A DNA stretch of 64,000 nucleotides from Bacteroides sp. OM05-12 (GTDB lineage Bacteria > Bacteroidota > Bacteroidia > Bacteroidales > Bacteroidaceae). The translations under genes were made by a program, and so were the position numbers. The DNA is taken from NCBI RefSeq assembly GCF_003438995.1, contig NZ_QSUN01000015.1, positions 29,278-93,277 on the forward strand, written 5' to 3'. Below are positions 28,152 to 36,566 of the stretch, piece by piece (positions within the stretch are counted from its first letter, which is position 1; the number at the start of each line of letters is the position of its first letter). Below the pieces are notes generated by a model. The model worked only from the letters and a program-made list of their open reading frames with translations. It was not told the DNA's origin and did no database searches.

Positions 28152-29243
28152 ATGAAAAAACTTTTTAATATCCTCGTAATTTCCACCCTTGGCTTTGCAG
28201 CTTGTTCGGATGGTAATTCTTACAAAGTCATCGGAACGGTTGAAGGTGCAGCAGACGGTGACACTGTATACATACAAGAAGTGGTAGGCCGTGACTTACT
28301 AAAGACCGACACCGCGATTATCATCAGTGGAAAATTCTCTTTCAATGGGAAACAGGACTCTACGGTAAACCGTTACATCACATACGCTAAAGGAAACAAC
28401 CAATATATTACCGACTTCTTCTTGGAGAACGGCAATATAAATGTCAATTTAGGTCCGGACAGCAAAGTGGCAGGAACGCCTACAAATAATACTTATCAGT
28501 CTTTCAAAGACAAGATGAATACTTTGCAGGAGGAACAAAACGGTATCTATGAATCACTTCAGGACACAACGCTGACGGTGGAACAACGGGATGCCAAGAT
28601 TGCCGACATCGATGCTAAGGATGCAGAGATGACCGACGTTATCAGCGGAACGATCAAGGAAAACATCACCAATCCGGTAGGTGTTCACTTGTTGAGCCAG
28701 TTCAACTACATCATGGATTATGAAGATATAGAACCGTTGCTAGGTCAGATTCCGGAGCAATATCAGTCTAACGAGCGTTTGGCACGTTTGAAAGAACAGG
28801 TGGAAAAAGCCAAATCAACTGCCATAGGACAAAAATTCGTGAATTTCTCTATGGAGAATCCTGAAGGAAAAACCGTGCAACTATCCGACTTCATCGGTAA
28901 AAGCAAATATACTTTGGTGGATTTCTGGGCAAGCTGGTGCGGGCCATGCCGACGTGAAATGCCCAATCTGGTAAGTGCTTACAAGGAATACAAGGACAAG
29001 GGTTTGCAAATAGTAGGCGTATCACTCGACAGAGATGAAACATCATGGAAGGATGCGCTCAAGACGCTGAACATGACTTGGCCGCAGATGTCCGACTTGA
29101 AGTTCTGGAACTCCGAAGGTGCTCAATTATATGCCGTACGCAGCATTCCGTACACAGTGCTGATTGCACAAGACGGTACAATTGTAGCCAAAGGTCTACA
29201 TGGAAAAGAATTGCAGGAGAAACTTGCCGAACTGCTGAATTAA
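28152..29243 (+). CDS. TlpA-type thiol-disulfide oxidoreductase lipoprotein with DUF4369
   Basis: 363 aa. A lipoprotein signal ends in GFAAC (C18). Residues about 24-115 match the DUF4369 beta domain (VIGTVEGAADGDTVYIQE), a helical linker follows, and residues 228-363 form a thioredoxin fold with the active site WCGPC (C263, C266) in FWASWCGPCRREMPNL. It should act in the periplasm as a disulfide reductant or isomerase; many Bacteroides carry several paralogues. It is divergent from the Cys-rich sensor kinase, so a redox link is plausible though unproven. Confidence 0.92.
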   Translation: MKKLFNILVISTLGFAACSDGNSYKVIGTVEGAADGDTVYIQEVVGRDLLKTDTAIIISGKFSFNGKQDSTVNRYITYAKGNNQYITDFFLENGNINVNLGPDSKVAGTPTNNTYQSFKDKMNTLQEEQNGIYESLQDTTLTVEQRDAKIADIDAKDAEMTDVISGTIKENITNPVGVHLLSQFNYIMDYEDIEPLLGQIPEQYQSNERLARLKEQVEKAKSTAIGQKFVNFSMENPEGKTVQLSDFIGKSKYTLVDFWASWCGPCRREMPNLVSAYKEYKDKGLQIVGVSLDRDETSWKDALKTLNMTWPQMSDLKFWNSEGAQLYAVRSIPYTVLIAQDGTIVAKGLHGKELQEKLAELLN

Positions 29244-29267
29244 ACAAAGAATAGTACTTTCAAAAAG

Positions 29268-29300
29268 AGGCTGTTCTCAAAATATAACAGTCTTATTATT
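29268..29300 (+). terminator. Weak terminator after the TlpA-like gene
   Basis: AGGCTGTT (29268-29275) pairs with AACAGTCT (29286-29293) with one G-T pair, followed by TATTATT. Short T run, so weak. Confidence 0.35.
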
Positions 29301-29313
29301 GAATCTGATTTTG

Positions 29314-29366
29314 GCGCGGAATTCTAAGTACCCGATAATATTTGCGGGAATTTTAGAATTCCGCGA
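29314..29366. repeat. Hairpin carrying TTTTGGCGCGGA
   Basis: Arms CGCGGAATTCTAA (29315-29327) and its complement (29353-29365) with CCC/GGG inside the loop. The left flank GATTTTGGCGCGGA is shared with the hairpin at 50914-50946, so this is either a repeat family or a common terminator type. Confidence 0.55.
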
Positions 29367-29481
29367 ATTTTATTCTTACGTTCTCTTTGTCATTATACCA
29401 TGACTTACCGTCAACGACATAAACATCATGTAGCAGTCCGCCGACTTCATTCGCACCTTCACTGACCTTGTTTATGTTCAT
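29353..29481 (-). pseudogene. 42-codon open frame, possible gene remnant
   Basis: An ATG at 29481 on the minus strand opens 42 codons (begins MNINKVSEGANEVGGLL, contains VVDGKSWYND, ends KFAEF) and stops inside the hairpin at 29353. The composition looks like true protein (balanced, charged) but I recognise no family. It fills most of the 357-bp gap between the TlpA-like and AAA-ATPase-like genes. It may be a small gene or the tail of a lost one. Confidence 0.3.
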
Positions 29482-29564
29482 TGGGCAAAGACAGGAACTA
29501 TTTATTTAAGGCGAAAGGATTAGAAAAAAGCATAGGGAAGCAACCAATCTATCACCCTTTTTGT

Positions 29565-29572
29565 TATCTTTG
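29565..29572 (+). promoter_or_regulatory. -7 promoter element of AAA-ATPase-like gene
   Basis: TATCTTTG, 28 bases before the ATG at 29601; it supports that start over the longer frame beginning with TTG at 29481. Confidence 0.6.
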
Positions 29573-29600
29573 CGATACGATTACAAAAGACTCCATTGAT

Positions 29601-31175
29601 ATGACAGCAAACGACCTACTTCCGTTACGCAAGTTCCCCATCGGGATACAAAGCTTTGAGGATATTCGTGTAAAGCAGTTTCTTTATGTAGATAAATCCG
29701 CCTACGTCTACCGCATGGCAACGTATGGCAAAGCCTACTTTCTCGGTCGTCCGCGTCGTTTCGGCAAAAGTCTGCTGCTCTCCACTCTCGAATCCTATTT
29801 CTTGGGTAAGAAGCATCTATTTAAGGGTCTTGCCATCGAGCAGTGGGAAAAGGATTGGACGGTCTATCCCGTGCTGCACATGGATCTTAATGCCCGCAAC
29901 TACATCAACGGCAATTCGCTGACTGAAATGCTCAATCAATACCTCGAGAAATGGGAAGCAGAATACGGCGACGAGAAGAAAGACCGCCAACCCGAAGAAC
30001 GTTTTGCCTATATCATCGAGAAGATTTACCGTACGACAGGCAAACAAGTGGTTGTCCTCGTAGACGAATATGACAAGCCCATGTTGCAAGCCATCGGCAA
30101 TGATGCACTCGGAGACGAATACCGCAATATGCTAAAAGCCTTCTATGGTGTACTAAAAAGTGCCGACCCTTACTTGCGCTTTGTCTTCCTGACAGGCGTA
30201 ACCAAGTTCGGGCAAGTAAGCGTGTTCAGCGACCTCAATCAATTGAAGGACATCAGTATGGACGAGCGATATGCTACCATTTGCGGCATCACCGACGAGG
30301 AGATGGAAGCGAACTTCCGTCCCGACATGGAGCGCCTTGCTAAGAAAATGAACGTCGCCTACGAGGATATTCGCGACCGTATGCGTCGAACGTATGACGG
30401 TTACCAGTTCTGTCAGAACTCCGAAGGAGTCTATAACCCGTTCAGCGTGCTCAACGCCCTCGACTCGCAAGAGTTCTCCTACTATTGGTTTGCCACTGGT
30501 ACACCGACCTTCCTCGTGGAGCTGCTCAAGGGTAGCGACTACGACCTTCGGGATCTGGAAGGCGTAGAGGTCACCGCCAACCAATTTGCAGACTATCGTG
30601 CGAAGGTGGAAGATCCTGTACCCGTCATTTATCAGAGTGGTTATCTGACGGTGAAGAAATATGATGAGGAATTCCAATTATATAAGTTGGGTTTCCCCAA
30701 CGAGGAAGTGAAATATGGTTTTCTCAGTTTCCTGACACCATTCTATACAAACGTCAGCAAAGAGGAAAGCGTTTTCTACATTGGCAAGTTTGTTCGAGAA
30801 TTACGGAGTGGTGATGCCGAAGCGTTCCTCACCCGTCTGCGGGCTTTCTTTGCCGACTTCCCCTACGAGCTCAACGATAAGACGGAACGGCATTATCAGG
30901 TGGTGTTTTACCTTGTGTTCAAGCTGATGGGGCAATTTGCAGATGTGGAAGTACGCAGTGCCCGCGGCAGAGCCGATGCTGTAGTGAAGACCTCCGATTA
31001 TATCTACGTATTCGAGTTCAAGCTCAACGGTACGGTGTCCGATGCCCTGCGTCAGATAGACGAGAAGGGCTATCTCATTCCCTACACTGCCGACAGTCGT
31101 AAACTTGTGAAGGTGGGTGTTAACTTCAATGCGGAAGAACGTAATTTAGGCGATTGGGAGATTATAGAGGTGTAG
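29601..31175 (+). CDS. AAA-ATPase-like protein with C-terminal PD-(D/E)XK nuclease domain
   Basis: 524 aa. The N-terminal half is the AAA-ATPase_like family (PF09820 type): FPIGIQSFEDIR, then the P-loop YFLGRPRRFGKSLLL with K56, Walker B VVVLVDEYDKP, and FLTGVTKFG. The C-terminal domain is the PDDEXK_9 type with D459 in GRADAVV and E472-x-K474 in FEFKLNG. Such genes occur in many copies in Bacteroidales and are often near mobile or variable DNA; their function is not settled (nuclease or defence-type roles are proposed on domain grounds). Start chosen by the promoter element at 29565. A palindromic repeat follows the stop. Confidence 0.88.
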   Translation: MTANDLLPLRKFPIGIQSFEDIRVKQFLYVDKSAYVYRMATYGKAYFLGRPRRFGKSLLLSTLESYFLGKKHLFKGLAIEQWEKDWTVYPVLHMDLNARNYINGNSLTEMLNQYLEKWEAEYGDEKKDRQPEERFAYIIEKIYRTTGKQVVVLVDEYDKPMLQAIGNDALGDEYRNMLKAFYGVLKSADPYLRFVFLTGVTKFGQVSVFSDLNQLKDISMDERYATICGITDEEMEANFRPDMERLAKKMNVAYEDIRDRMRRTYDGYQFCQNSEGVYNPFSVLNALDSQEFSYYWFATGTPTFLVELLKGSDYDLRDLEGVEVTANQFADYRAKVEDPVPVIYQSGYLTVKKYDEEFQLYKLGFPNEEVKYGFLSFLTPFYTNVSKEESVFYIGKFVRELRSGDAEAFLTRLRAFFADFPYELNDKTERHYQVVFYLVFKLMGQFADVEVRSARGRADAVVKTSDYIYVFEFKLNGTVSDALRQIDEKGYLIPYTADSRKLVKVGVNFNAEERNLGDWEIIEV

Positions 31176-31202
31176 CATCATCAACAACATTTCCCTCCCC
31201 CA

Positions 31203-31278
31203 CATACGGTCCTCCTTTCACAATCATACGGTCCTTTGTTTACAAACTCCTATCGTTTGTAATCAACGGACCGTATGA
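31203..31278 (-). repeat. Palindromic repeat, copy B plus an extra half arm
   Basis: The complete element is 31224-31278 with 11-bp perfect arms TCATACGGTCC / GGACCGTATGA and the core in inverted orientation (AAACTCCTATCGTTT). A further CATACGGTC half arm lies at 31203-31211. It fills the gap after the AAA-ATPase-like gene. Confidence 0.85.
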
Positions 31279-31391
31279 CGAATATTCCGTCGTCCTTTCT
31301 TTTTAATGTTAATGTAATACTACGGCAAAACATTTGTAATGCTCATGATGTTAATTTGTTATTTCAATTTAAGCAAAGAAATATAAACATC

Positions 31392-32540
31392 ATGATTGGC
31401 ATTTTCAATGATTGTTATCCTCCTATAATGGATGGAGTTTCACTTACAACACAGAATTACGCATACTGGTTAAATAAGAAAACCGGGAATGTTTGTGTAG
31501 TCACCCCTAAATTCCCGACATCCGATGACCATGAAGAATTTCCGATATACCGCTATTCCTCCATCCCTATCCCGATGCGTAAACCTTACCGACTAGGATT
31601 TCCGAGAATAGACTGGCCTTTCCACGAGCGGATCAACAAGCTATCTTTCGAGCTGGTACACGCCCATTGCCCGTTTTCATCGGGTACACTTGCCATGAAA
31701 ATCGCTAAACAACAACACATCCCCTGCGTGGCAACTTTCCATTCCAAGTACCGTTCGGACTTTGAAAGGGCGATTCCCAACAAAACGATTGTCGATTATC
31801 TAATCCGGAACATCGTAAAGTTCTACGAGCAGGCGGATGAGGTATGGATACCGCAGGCGGCCGTGGAAGAAACGCTGCGTGAATACGGCTATAAGGGCAA
31901 AGTGGAAGTAGTGGACAATGGCAATGACTTTTCGGGCGCGGAGCTTACTCCCGAACAGAAAAATAAGGCACGGCGGATACTGAACATAGCCTCTCCCGAA
32001 TTTGTGTTGCTATTCGTAGGTCAGCATATATGGGAAAAGAATCTTGAGTTTCTTTTGCGTGCATTGGCACTCCTTACCGACATCCCTTTCCGTATGTATT
32101 TCATCGGCACGGGATACGCTTCCGAGGAGATGAAGCAGCTGGCAGCCACTTTGGGGTTAAAGTCCAAAGTGACCTTCGTAGGTACGCTGACCAACCGCAC
32201 CCGGCTAAAAAACTACTATACGGCAGCGGATCTGTTTCTGTTTCCCTCATTGTATGACAATGCGCCATTGGTGGTGCGAGAAGCCGCTGCATTGGAAACG
32301 CCGTCCGTATTATTAAGAAACTCCACCTCTTCCGAGATTATCATAGAAAACAAGAACGGGTTTCTTACAGACAACTCCATACAGGCATACGCCGGACGAA
32401 TAAGAGAGCTATACGGTGCACCGCTGTTAATTGTCCGGACAGGCAAACAGGCTTCACTCACCATCGCCCGTTCTTGGAAAGACGTAACGGACGAGGTGTA
32501 CGACCGCTATTCCAACTTGATACGAAGGAACAACCGCTAG
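31392..32540 (+). CDS. Glycosyltransferase family 4 protein
   Basis: 382 aa from the ATG at 31392; the open frame extends upstream but the GT-B fold begins here (MIGIFNDCYPPIMDGV). The N-terminal Rossmann domain carries the acceptor loop DGVSLTTQNYAYWL; the C-terminal domain has FVGQHIWEKN, and the nucleotide-sugar site FPSLYDNAPLVVREAAALE (E-x7-E type). It should move a hexose from a nucleotide donor to a lipid or glycan. It is 6 bases upstream of the flippase-like membrane protein, so the pair probably makes and moves or anchors a glycolipid; that is inference. Confidence 0.88.
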   Translation: MIGIFNDCYPPIMDGVSLTTQNYAYWLNKKTGNVCVVTPKFPTSDDHEEFPIYRYSSIPIPMRKPYRLGFPRIDWPFHERINKLSFELVHAHCPFSSGTLAMKIAKQQHIPCVATFHSKYRSDFERAIPNKTIVDYLIRNIVKFYEQADEVWIPQAAVEETLREYGYKGKVEVVDNGNDFSGAELTPEQKNKARRILNIASPEFVLLFVGQHIWEKNLEFLLRALALLTDIPFRMYFIGTGYASEEMKQLAATLGLKSKVTFVGTLTNRTRLKNYYTAADLFLFPSLYDNAPLVVREAAALETPSVLLRNSTSSEIIIENKNGFLTDNSIQAYAGRIRELYGAPLLIVRTGKQASLTIARSWKDVTDEVYDRYSNLIRRNNR

Positions 32541-32546
32541 AGCCGG

Positions 32547-33560
32547 ATGGAAAAGTCAACAACAATCAAGATTGCCTACGTATGGATACCCGCATTAATC
32601 GGCTTGGGAGTTATCTCATGGATGTTTTCGAGGGAATTCAATGCAGACCTGTTCTCACAAGTCCGTTTTTCCGGTAAAATCATCTTCGGTATCCTGCTGG
32701 CATTCCTGTTTATGATGGGACGCGACATCGGGTTGATGTGGCGCTTCCGTCTGTTCTCAGGCAATTTCCTCACATGGAAACAGGCTTTTCATATCAACAT
32801 CCTTTGCGAATTTACCTCCGCAGTCACCCCCTCTGCTGTGGGTGGAGGCAGTCTGATTCCTTTCTTTCTGAACAAAGAGGGTATCAATGCGGGAAAAAGT
32901 ACGGCAATCACCCTTTCATGCTTGTTTTTGGATGAACTATTTCTCGTAGTGGCCTGTCCGTTGATACTCATGTTGATTCCGTTTGACGATTTATTCGGGA
33001 CAAAGACCATTATCACCACGGGCACTAAGATACTGTTCGTCGCCATTTATGTACTTACCGCCCTTTGGACACTGATTCTCTATCTGGCACTGTTCAGGCA
33101 TTCCGAACTGGTAAGGGCACTGTTTCTTAAACTCTTCCGCCTGCGTTTGCTACGGCGATGGTATCCCAATATCGTTTCATTGACGGATAATCTGGTGACA
33201 AGCTCGCACGAAATGAGCGACCGTCCTTTCTCTTTTTGGGCAAAAGCCTTCGGAGTAACCACTCTTTCATGGTGTTCGCGTTATCTGGTAGTCAACGCTC
33301 TTTTGCTCGCTTTTGCACTGTCCGACAATCACCTGCTTGCTTTTGCCCGGCAACTGATACTCTGGATTATCCTCATGATAAGCCCCACACCGGGTGGCAG
33401 CGGCATCAGCGAATATATGTTTACCGTATATTATGCAGACTTCTTTTCTATCGTGGGAATCGCGCTTATCGTTGCTTTCGTATGGAGATGTATCACTTAC
33501 TACCCCTATCTCGTAGCCGGAATATTCATCCTTCCTCAATGGATTAAAAGAACCCGGTAA
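32547..33560 (+). CDS. Flippase-like membrane protein (UPF0104 / LPG-synthase TM family)
   Basis: 337 aa with eight or so membrane helices and the family signature SPTPGGSGISEYMF near residue 275, plus TSAVTPSAVGGGSLIPFFL near 92. This is the membrane half of lysylphosphatidylglycerol synthases without the catalytic domain, a group of presumed lipid flippases. Paired with the preceding glycosyltransferase (6-base gap). No terminator is evident after it. Confidence 0.88.
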   Translation: MEKSTTIKIAYVWIPALIGLGVISWMFSREFNADLFSQVRFSGKIIFGILLAFLFMMGRDIGLMWRFRLFSGNFLTWKQAFHINILCEFTSAVTPSAVGGGSLIPFFLNKEGINAGKSTAITLSCLFLDELFLVVACPLILMLIPFDDLFGTKTIITTGTKILFVAIYVLTALWTLILYLALFRHSELVRALFLKLFRLRLLRRWYPNIVSLTDNLVTSSHEMSDRPFSFWAKAFGVTTLSWCSRYLVVNALLLAFALSDNHLLAFARQLILWIILMISPTPGGSGISEYMFTVYYADFFSIVGIALIVAFVWRCITYYPYLVAGIFILPQWIKRTR

Positions 33561-33637
33561 AGAACCTACAGCACACCGACTATCTCCAAATAAGCCGCCG
33601 GACTATATATTAAACCTTATCATTAACTAATTCCCTT

Positions 33638-33688
33638 ATGAGAGAACACTATCATCCCCAAGAATATAATTATTATCAACGCTATTAA
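33638..33688 (+). other. Possible 16-aa His/Tyr-rich peptide
   Basis: MREHYHPQEYNYYQRY follows a Bacteroides-like AT-rich start context (CATTAACTAATTCCCTT). Within the 409-bp spacer 33561-33969 it is the only coding-like element; a short AGGAT/ATCCT hairpin follows. Very uncertain. Confidence 0.2.
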
Positions 33689-33910
33689 AACAAGGATGTT
33701 TTTTAATATCCTGCAACAACCATGACTCATTCTCTAATAGTTTTTCTATTCATCTGCAAAAGAAAGGCTTTAAATTAAAAACGGCAACAAAAGCAATCAC
33801 CGGATTATACAAATCAATCCCTTTATTATATGAATCAATCCCGATATGCTTGCAGCATTTATAAGCATATTCTTTAATAAGAAACTGACATGCAAGTAGA
33901 TAGTTGTTTT

Positions 33911-33946
33911 AATAAAAAAGCTGCTTCCTCAAAAAGAAAGCAGCTT
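33911..33946 (-). terminator. Intrinsic terminator after glgP
   Basis: Minus strand AAGCTGCTT-(11-base loop)-AAGCAGCTT followed by TTTTTATT: perfect 9-bp stem at 33918-33926 and 33938-33946, 24 bases past the glgP stop. Confidence 0.88.
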
Positions 33947-33969
33947 CATTATACTTATATTTAAACTGA

Positions 33970-36534
33970 TCAACTAAACCAGCGAACGTAGCAGAAATCC
34001 TGACGATGAGGAAGATCCGGGTTCTTAGGGAACATACGGAATGCTACTTTAAAACTACCGGCATTCTGCATACTGTGTTTCACTTGGAAGGTGTACAGAT
34101 TACCGTCTTTCTTAACCAAGTCAAACGGCTCTACGGAGTAAACGTGTTGTTTACCTTCGGCATTGGTATAGATGGTAACCAATTCCAAACCTACCGCATC
34201 ATTCAAGCCCTTTTCGTCGATAACATAAGTGATGGTATATTCTTTACCGCTTTCGATGCTGCCTTTAACGAGTTCTTCCGTCTTTTCACAAGAAACGATT
34301 TCGATAGAATCCCACTTCTCCACCACTTCTTCTTTCCATGCGGCTATCTCTTTTGCTTTCGCATAATTATCAGCAGCCAGCATACGGAAACGTTTCGCTT
34401 CTTTCGTATAGAACTTCCTGTAATAATCATCCAATTGACGCTTCATTGTATAATGAGGAGCGATCTGAGCGATTGAGTTCTTTACGCACTTGATCCATCC
34501 TTCGGAGTAGCCTTTCTTGTTACGTGCATAATACAACGGAAGTATCTCATTCTCAAGAATCGTATAGATAGTAGCTGCATCCAGCTGGTCTTGATGTTCC
34601 TGATTCTGGTACGTACGTTTCTCAGTTAATGCCCATCCGGCGCCTTCGCGATAACCTTCAAGCCACCATCCGTCGAGTACGGAGAAGTTCAAGACACCGT
34701 TCATCAACGCTTTTTCACCGGATGTTCCGGATGCTTCAAGCGGACGTGTCGGAGTGTTCAACCAGATATCCACACCACTTACCAAGCGACGTGCCAGTTG
34801 CATATCATAGTTTTCGAGGAAGATAATCTTGCCGAGGAATTCCGGACGACGGGAGATTTCAACAATACGTTTGATCAGTCCCTGACCTGCTCCGTCATGC
34901 GGATGCGCCTTACCTGTAAACAGGAATTGTACCGGATAGTTCGGGTTGTTTACAATCTTGGACAAACGGTCTAAATCCGTAAACAACAGATGCGCACGTT
35001 TGTAAGTAGCGAAACGACGTCCGAAACCAATCAACAATGCGTTAGGATTAATCTTTTCAACCAATGATACGATGCGTGAAGGATCTCCCTGGTTCTTCAA
35101 CCATGTTTCGCTGAATTGCTTACGGATATAGTCTACGAGCTTATTCTTCATGGCAACACGTGTCTTCCAGATTTCTTCATCGGGCACATTATAGATAGCT
35201 TCCCAAATCTTCTCGTTAGACTGGTCATACAAGAAGTTTTCATTGAAATATTTAGCGTATAGCTGTTTCCATTCCGTAGAGCTCCAAGTCGGGAAGTGTA
35301 CCCCGTTGGTTACATAACCTACATGGCTTTCTTCCGGGAAATATCCTTTCCAGATAGAAGAGAACATCTCCTGAGAAACCTTTCCGTGCAGCCAGCTCAC
35401 ACCGTTCACTTCCTGAGAAGTGTTGCAAGCGAATACGGACATACAGAAACGTTCGCCCTTATCACCCGGATTGTTACGTCCGAGATCCATCAAATCATCC
35501 CAAGTGATACCCATTCTTGCCGGATAACCACCCATATACTTACCGAACAGACCTTCGTCGAAATAGTCGTGTCCCGCAGGAACCGGAGTATGAACGGTAT
35601 AAAGTGAAGATGCACGTACCAGCTCGATAGCCTGATCGAATGTAAGACCTTCGGCCACATAGTCACAGATACGTTGTACATTGATTAAGGCCGCATGACC
35701 TTCGTTACAGTGGTAAACGTCTTTCTTGATACCGAGTTTATTCAGTGTCAGCATACCGCCGATACCTAAAAGAATCTCCTGTTTCAAACGGTTTTCCCAG
35801 TCGCCTCCGTAAAGCTGATGCGTGATAGAACGGTCAAATTCACTGTTCATATCATTGTCCGTATCCAACAGATACAAAGAGATGCGTCCTACATTGACTC
35901 TCCACAAATAAGCGTGTACATAATAATCAAGGTAAGGAACATCTATCACCACTTGTTTGCCTTCCGCATCCAACACCTTGTCGATAGGAAGCTGACCAAA
36001 GTTCTGAGCTTCATAATTGGCAATCTGCTGACCGTCCATAGACAATGTCTGGGTGAAATAACCGTAACGGTAAAGGAAACCTACGGCACACAGGTCTACG
36101 TTACTGTCGGACGCTTCTTTCAAATAGTCGCCTGCCAATACGCCAAGACCTCCGGAATATATTTTAAGTACCTGATTCAAACCATACTCCATGCTAAAGT
36201 AAGCTACAGACGGACGAGTGCTGTCGGGCTTCACGTCCATATAATCTCTAAACTTAGCATAGACATCATTCATACGATTCAGAATAACTTTATCTTTCGA
36301 CAAAGCCTCCAGTTTCTCATAACTCATGCGTTCAAGCAGCAATACCGGATTCTGACCGACTTCTTTCCATAAAGCGGGGTCCAAATCTCTGAATAACTCT
36401 GTAGCTTCATAATTCCAAGCCCACCAGATGTTGCGTGCTATCTCCGATAATTTCTCTAACTCTTCAGGAATACATGATTTAACCGTCACATCTTTCCAAT
36501 TCGGAGTATTCACATTACTAACCTTGACTTTCAT
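33970..36534 (-). CDS. glgP: Alpha-glucan (glycogen) phosphorylase
   Basis: 854 aa GT35 enzyme releasing glucose-1-phosphate from glycogen. The PLP lysine is K608 in the segment [42 protein letters not shown] near 115 and [16 protein letters not shown] near 285 are family motifs. The length and these motifs fit the alpha-glucan phosphorylase subfamily (TIGR02094) rather than the E. coli MalP/GlgP group; about 100 extra C-terminal residues form a beta-rich tail. Cytoplasmic. Follows glycogen synthase by 32 bases on the same strand. Confidence 0.95.
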   Translation of the reverse strand: MKVKVSNVNTPNWKDVTVKSCIPEELEKLSEIARNIWWAWNYEATELFRDLDPALWKEVGQNPVLLLERMSYEKLEALSKDKVILNRMNDVYAKFRDYMDVKPDSTRPSVAYFSMEYGLNQVLKIYSGGLGVLAGDYLKEASDSNVDLCAVGFLYRYGYFTQTLSMDGQQIANYEAQNFGQLPIDKVLDAEGKQVVIDVPYLDYYVHAYLWRVNVGRISLYLLDTDNDMNSEFDRSITHQLYGGDWENRLKQEILLGIGGMLTLNKLGIKKDVYHCNEGHAALINVQRICDYVAEGLTFDQAIELVRASSLYTVHTPVPAGHDYFDEGLFGKYMGGYPARMGITWDDLMDLGRNNPGDKGERFCMSVFACNTSQEVNGVSWLHGKVSQEMFSSIWKGYFPEESHVGYVTNGVHFPTWSSTEWKQLYAKYFNENFLYDQSNEKIWEAIYNVPDEEIWKTRVAMKNKLVDYIRKQFSETWLKNQGDPSRIVSLVEKINPNALLIGFGRRFATYKRAHLLFTDLDRLSKIVNNPNYPVQFLFTGKAHPHDGAGQGLIKRIVEISRRPEFLGKIIFLENYDMQLARRLVSGVDIWLNTPTRPLEASGTSGEKALMNGVLNFSVLDGWWLEGYREGAGWALTEKRTYQNQEHQDQLDAATIYTILENEILPLYYARNKKGYSEGWIKCVKNSIAQIAPHYTMKRQLDDYYRKFYTKEAKRFRMLAADNYAKAKEIAAWKEEVVEKWDSIEIVSCEKTEELVKGSIESGKEYTITYVIDEKGLNDAVGLELVTIYTNAEGKQHVYSVEPFDLVKKDGNLYTFQVKHSMQNAGSFKVAFRMFPKNPDLPHRQDFCYVRWFS

Positions 36535-36566
36535 AATGTATCTAAATTATTTATTGATATAAATTC

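Noticed and set aside
29481..29600. N-terminal extension of the AAA-ATPase-like gene from an upstream TTG
   Set aside because: A promoter element at 29565-29572 lies inside it, and family members begin near the ATG at 29601.
31275..31391. N-terminal extension of the glycosyltransferase
   Set aside because: It is derived from the end of palindrome copy B and a spacer; the GT-B fold starts at 31392.
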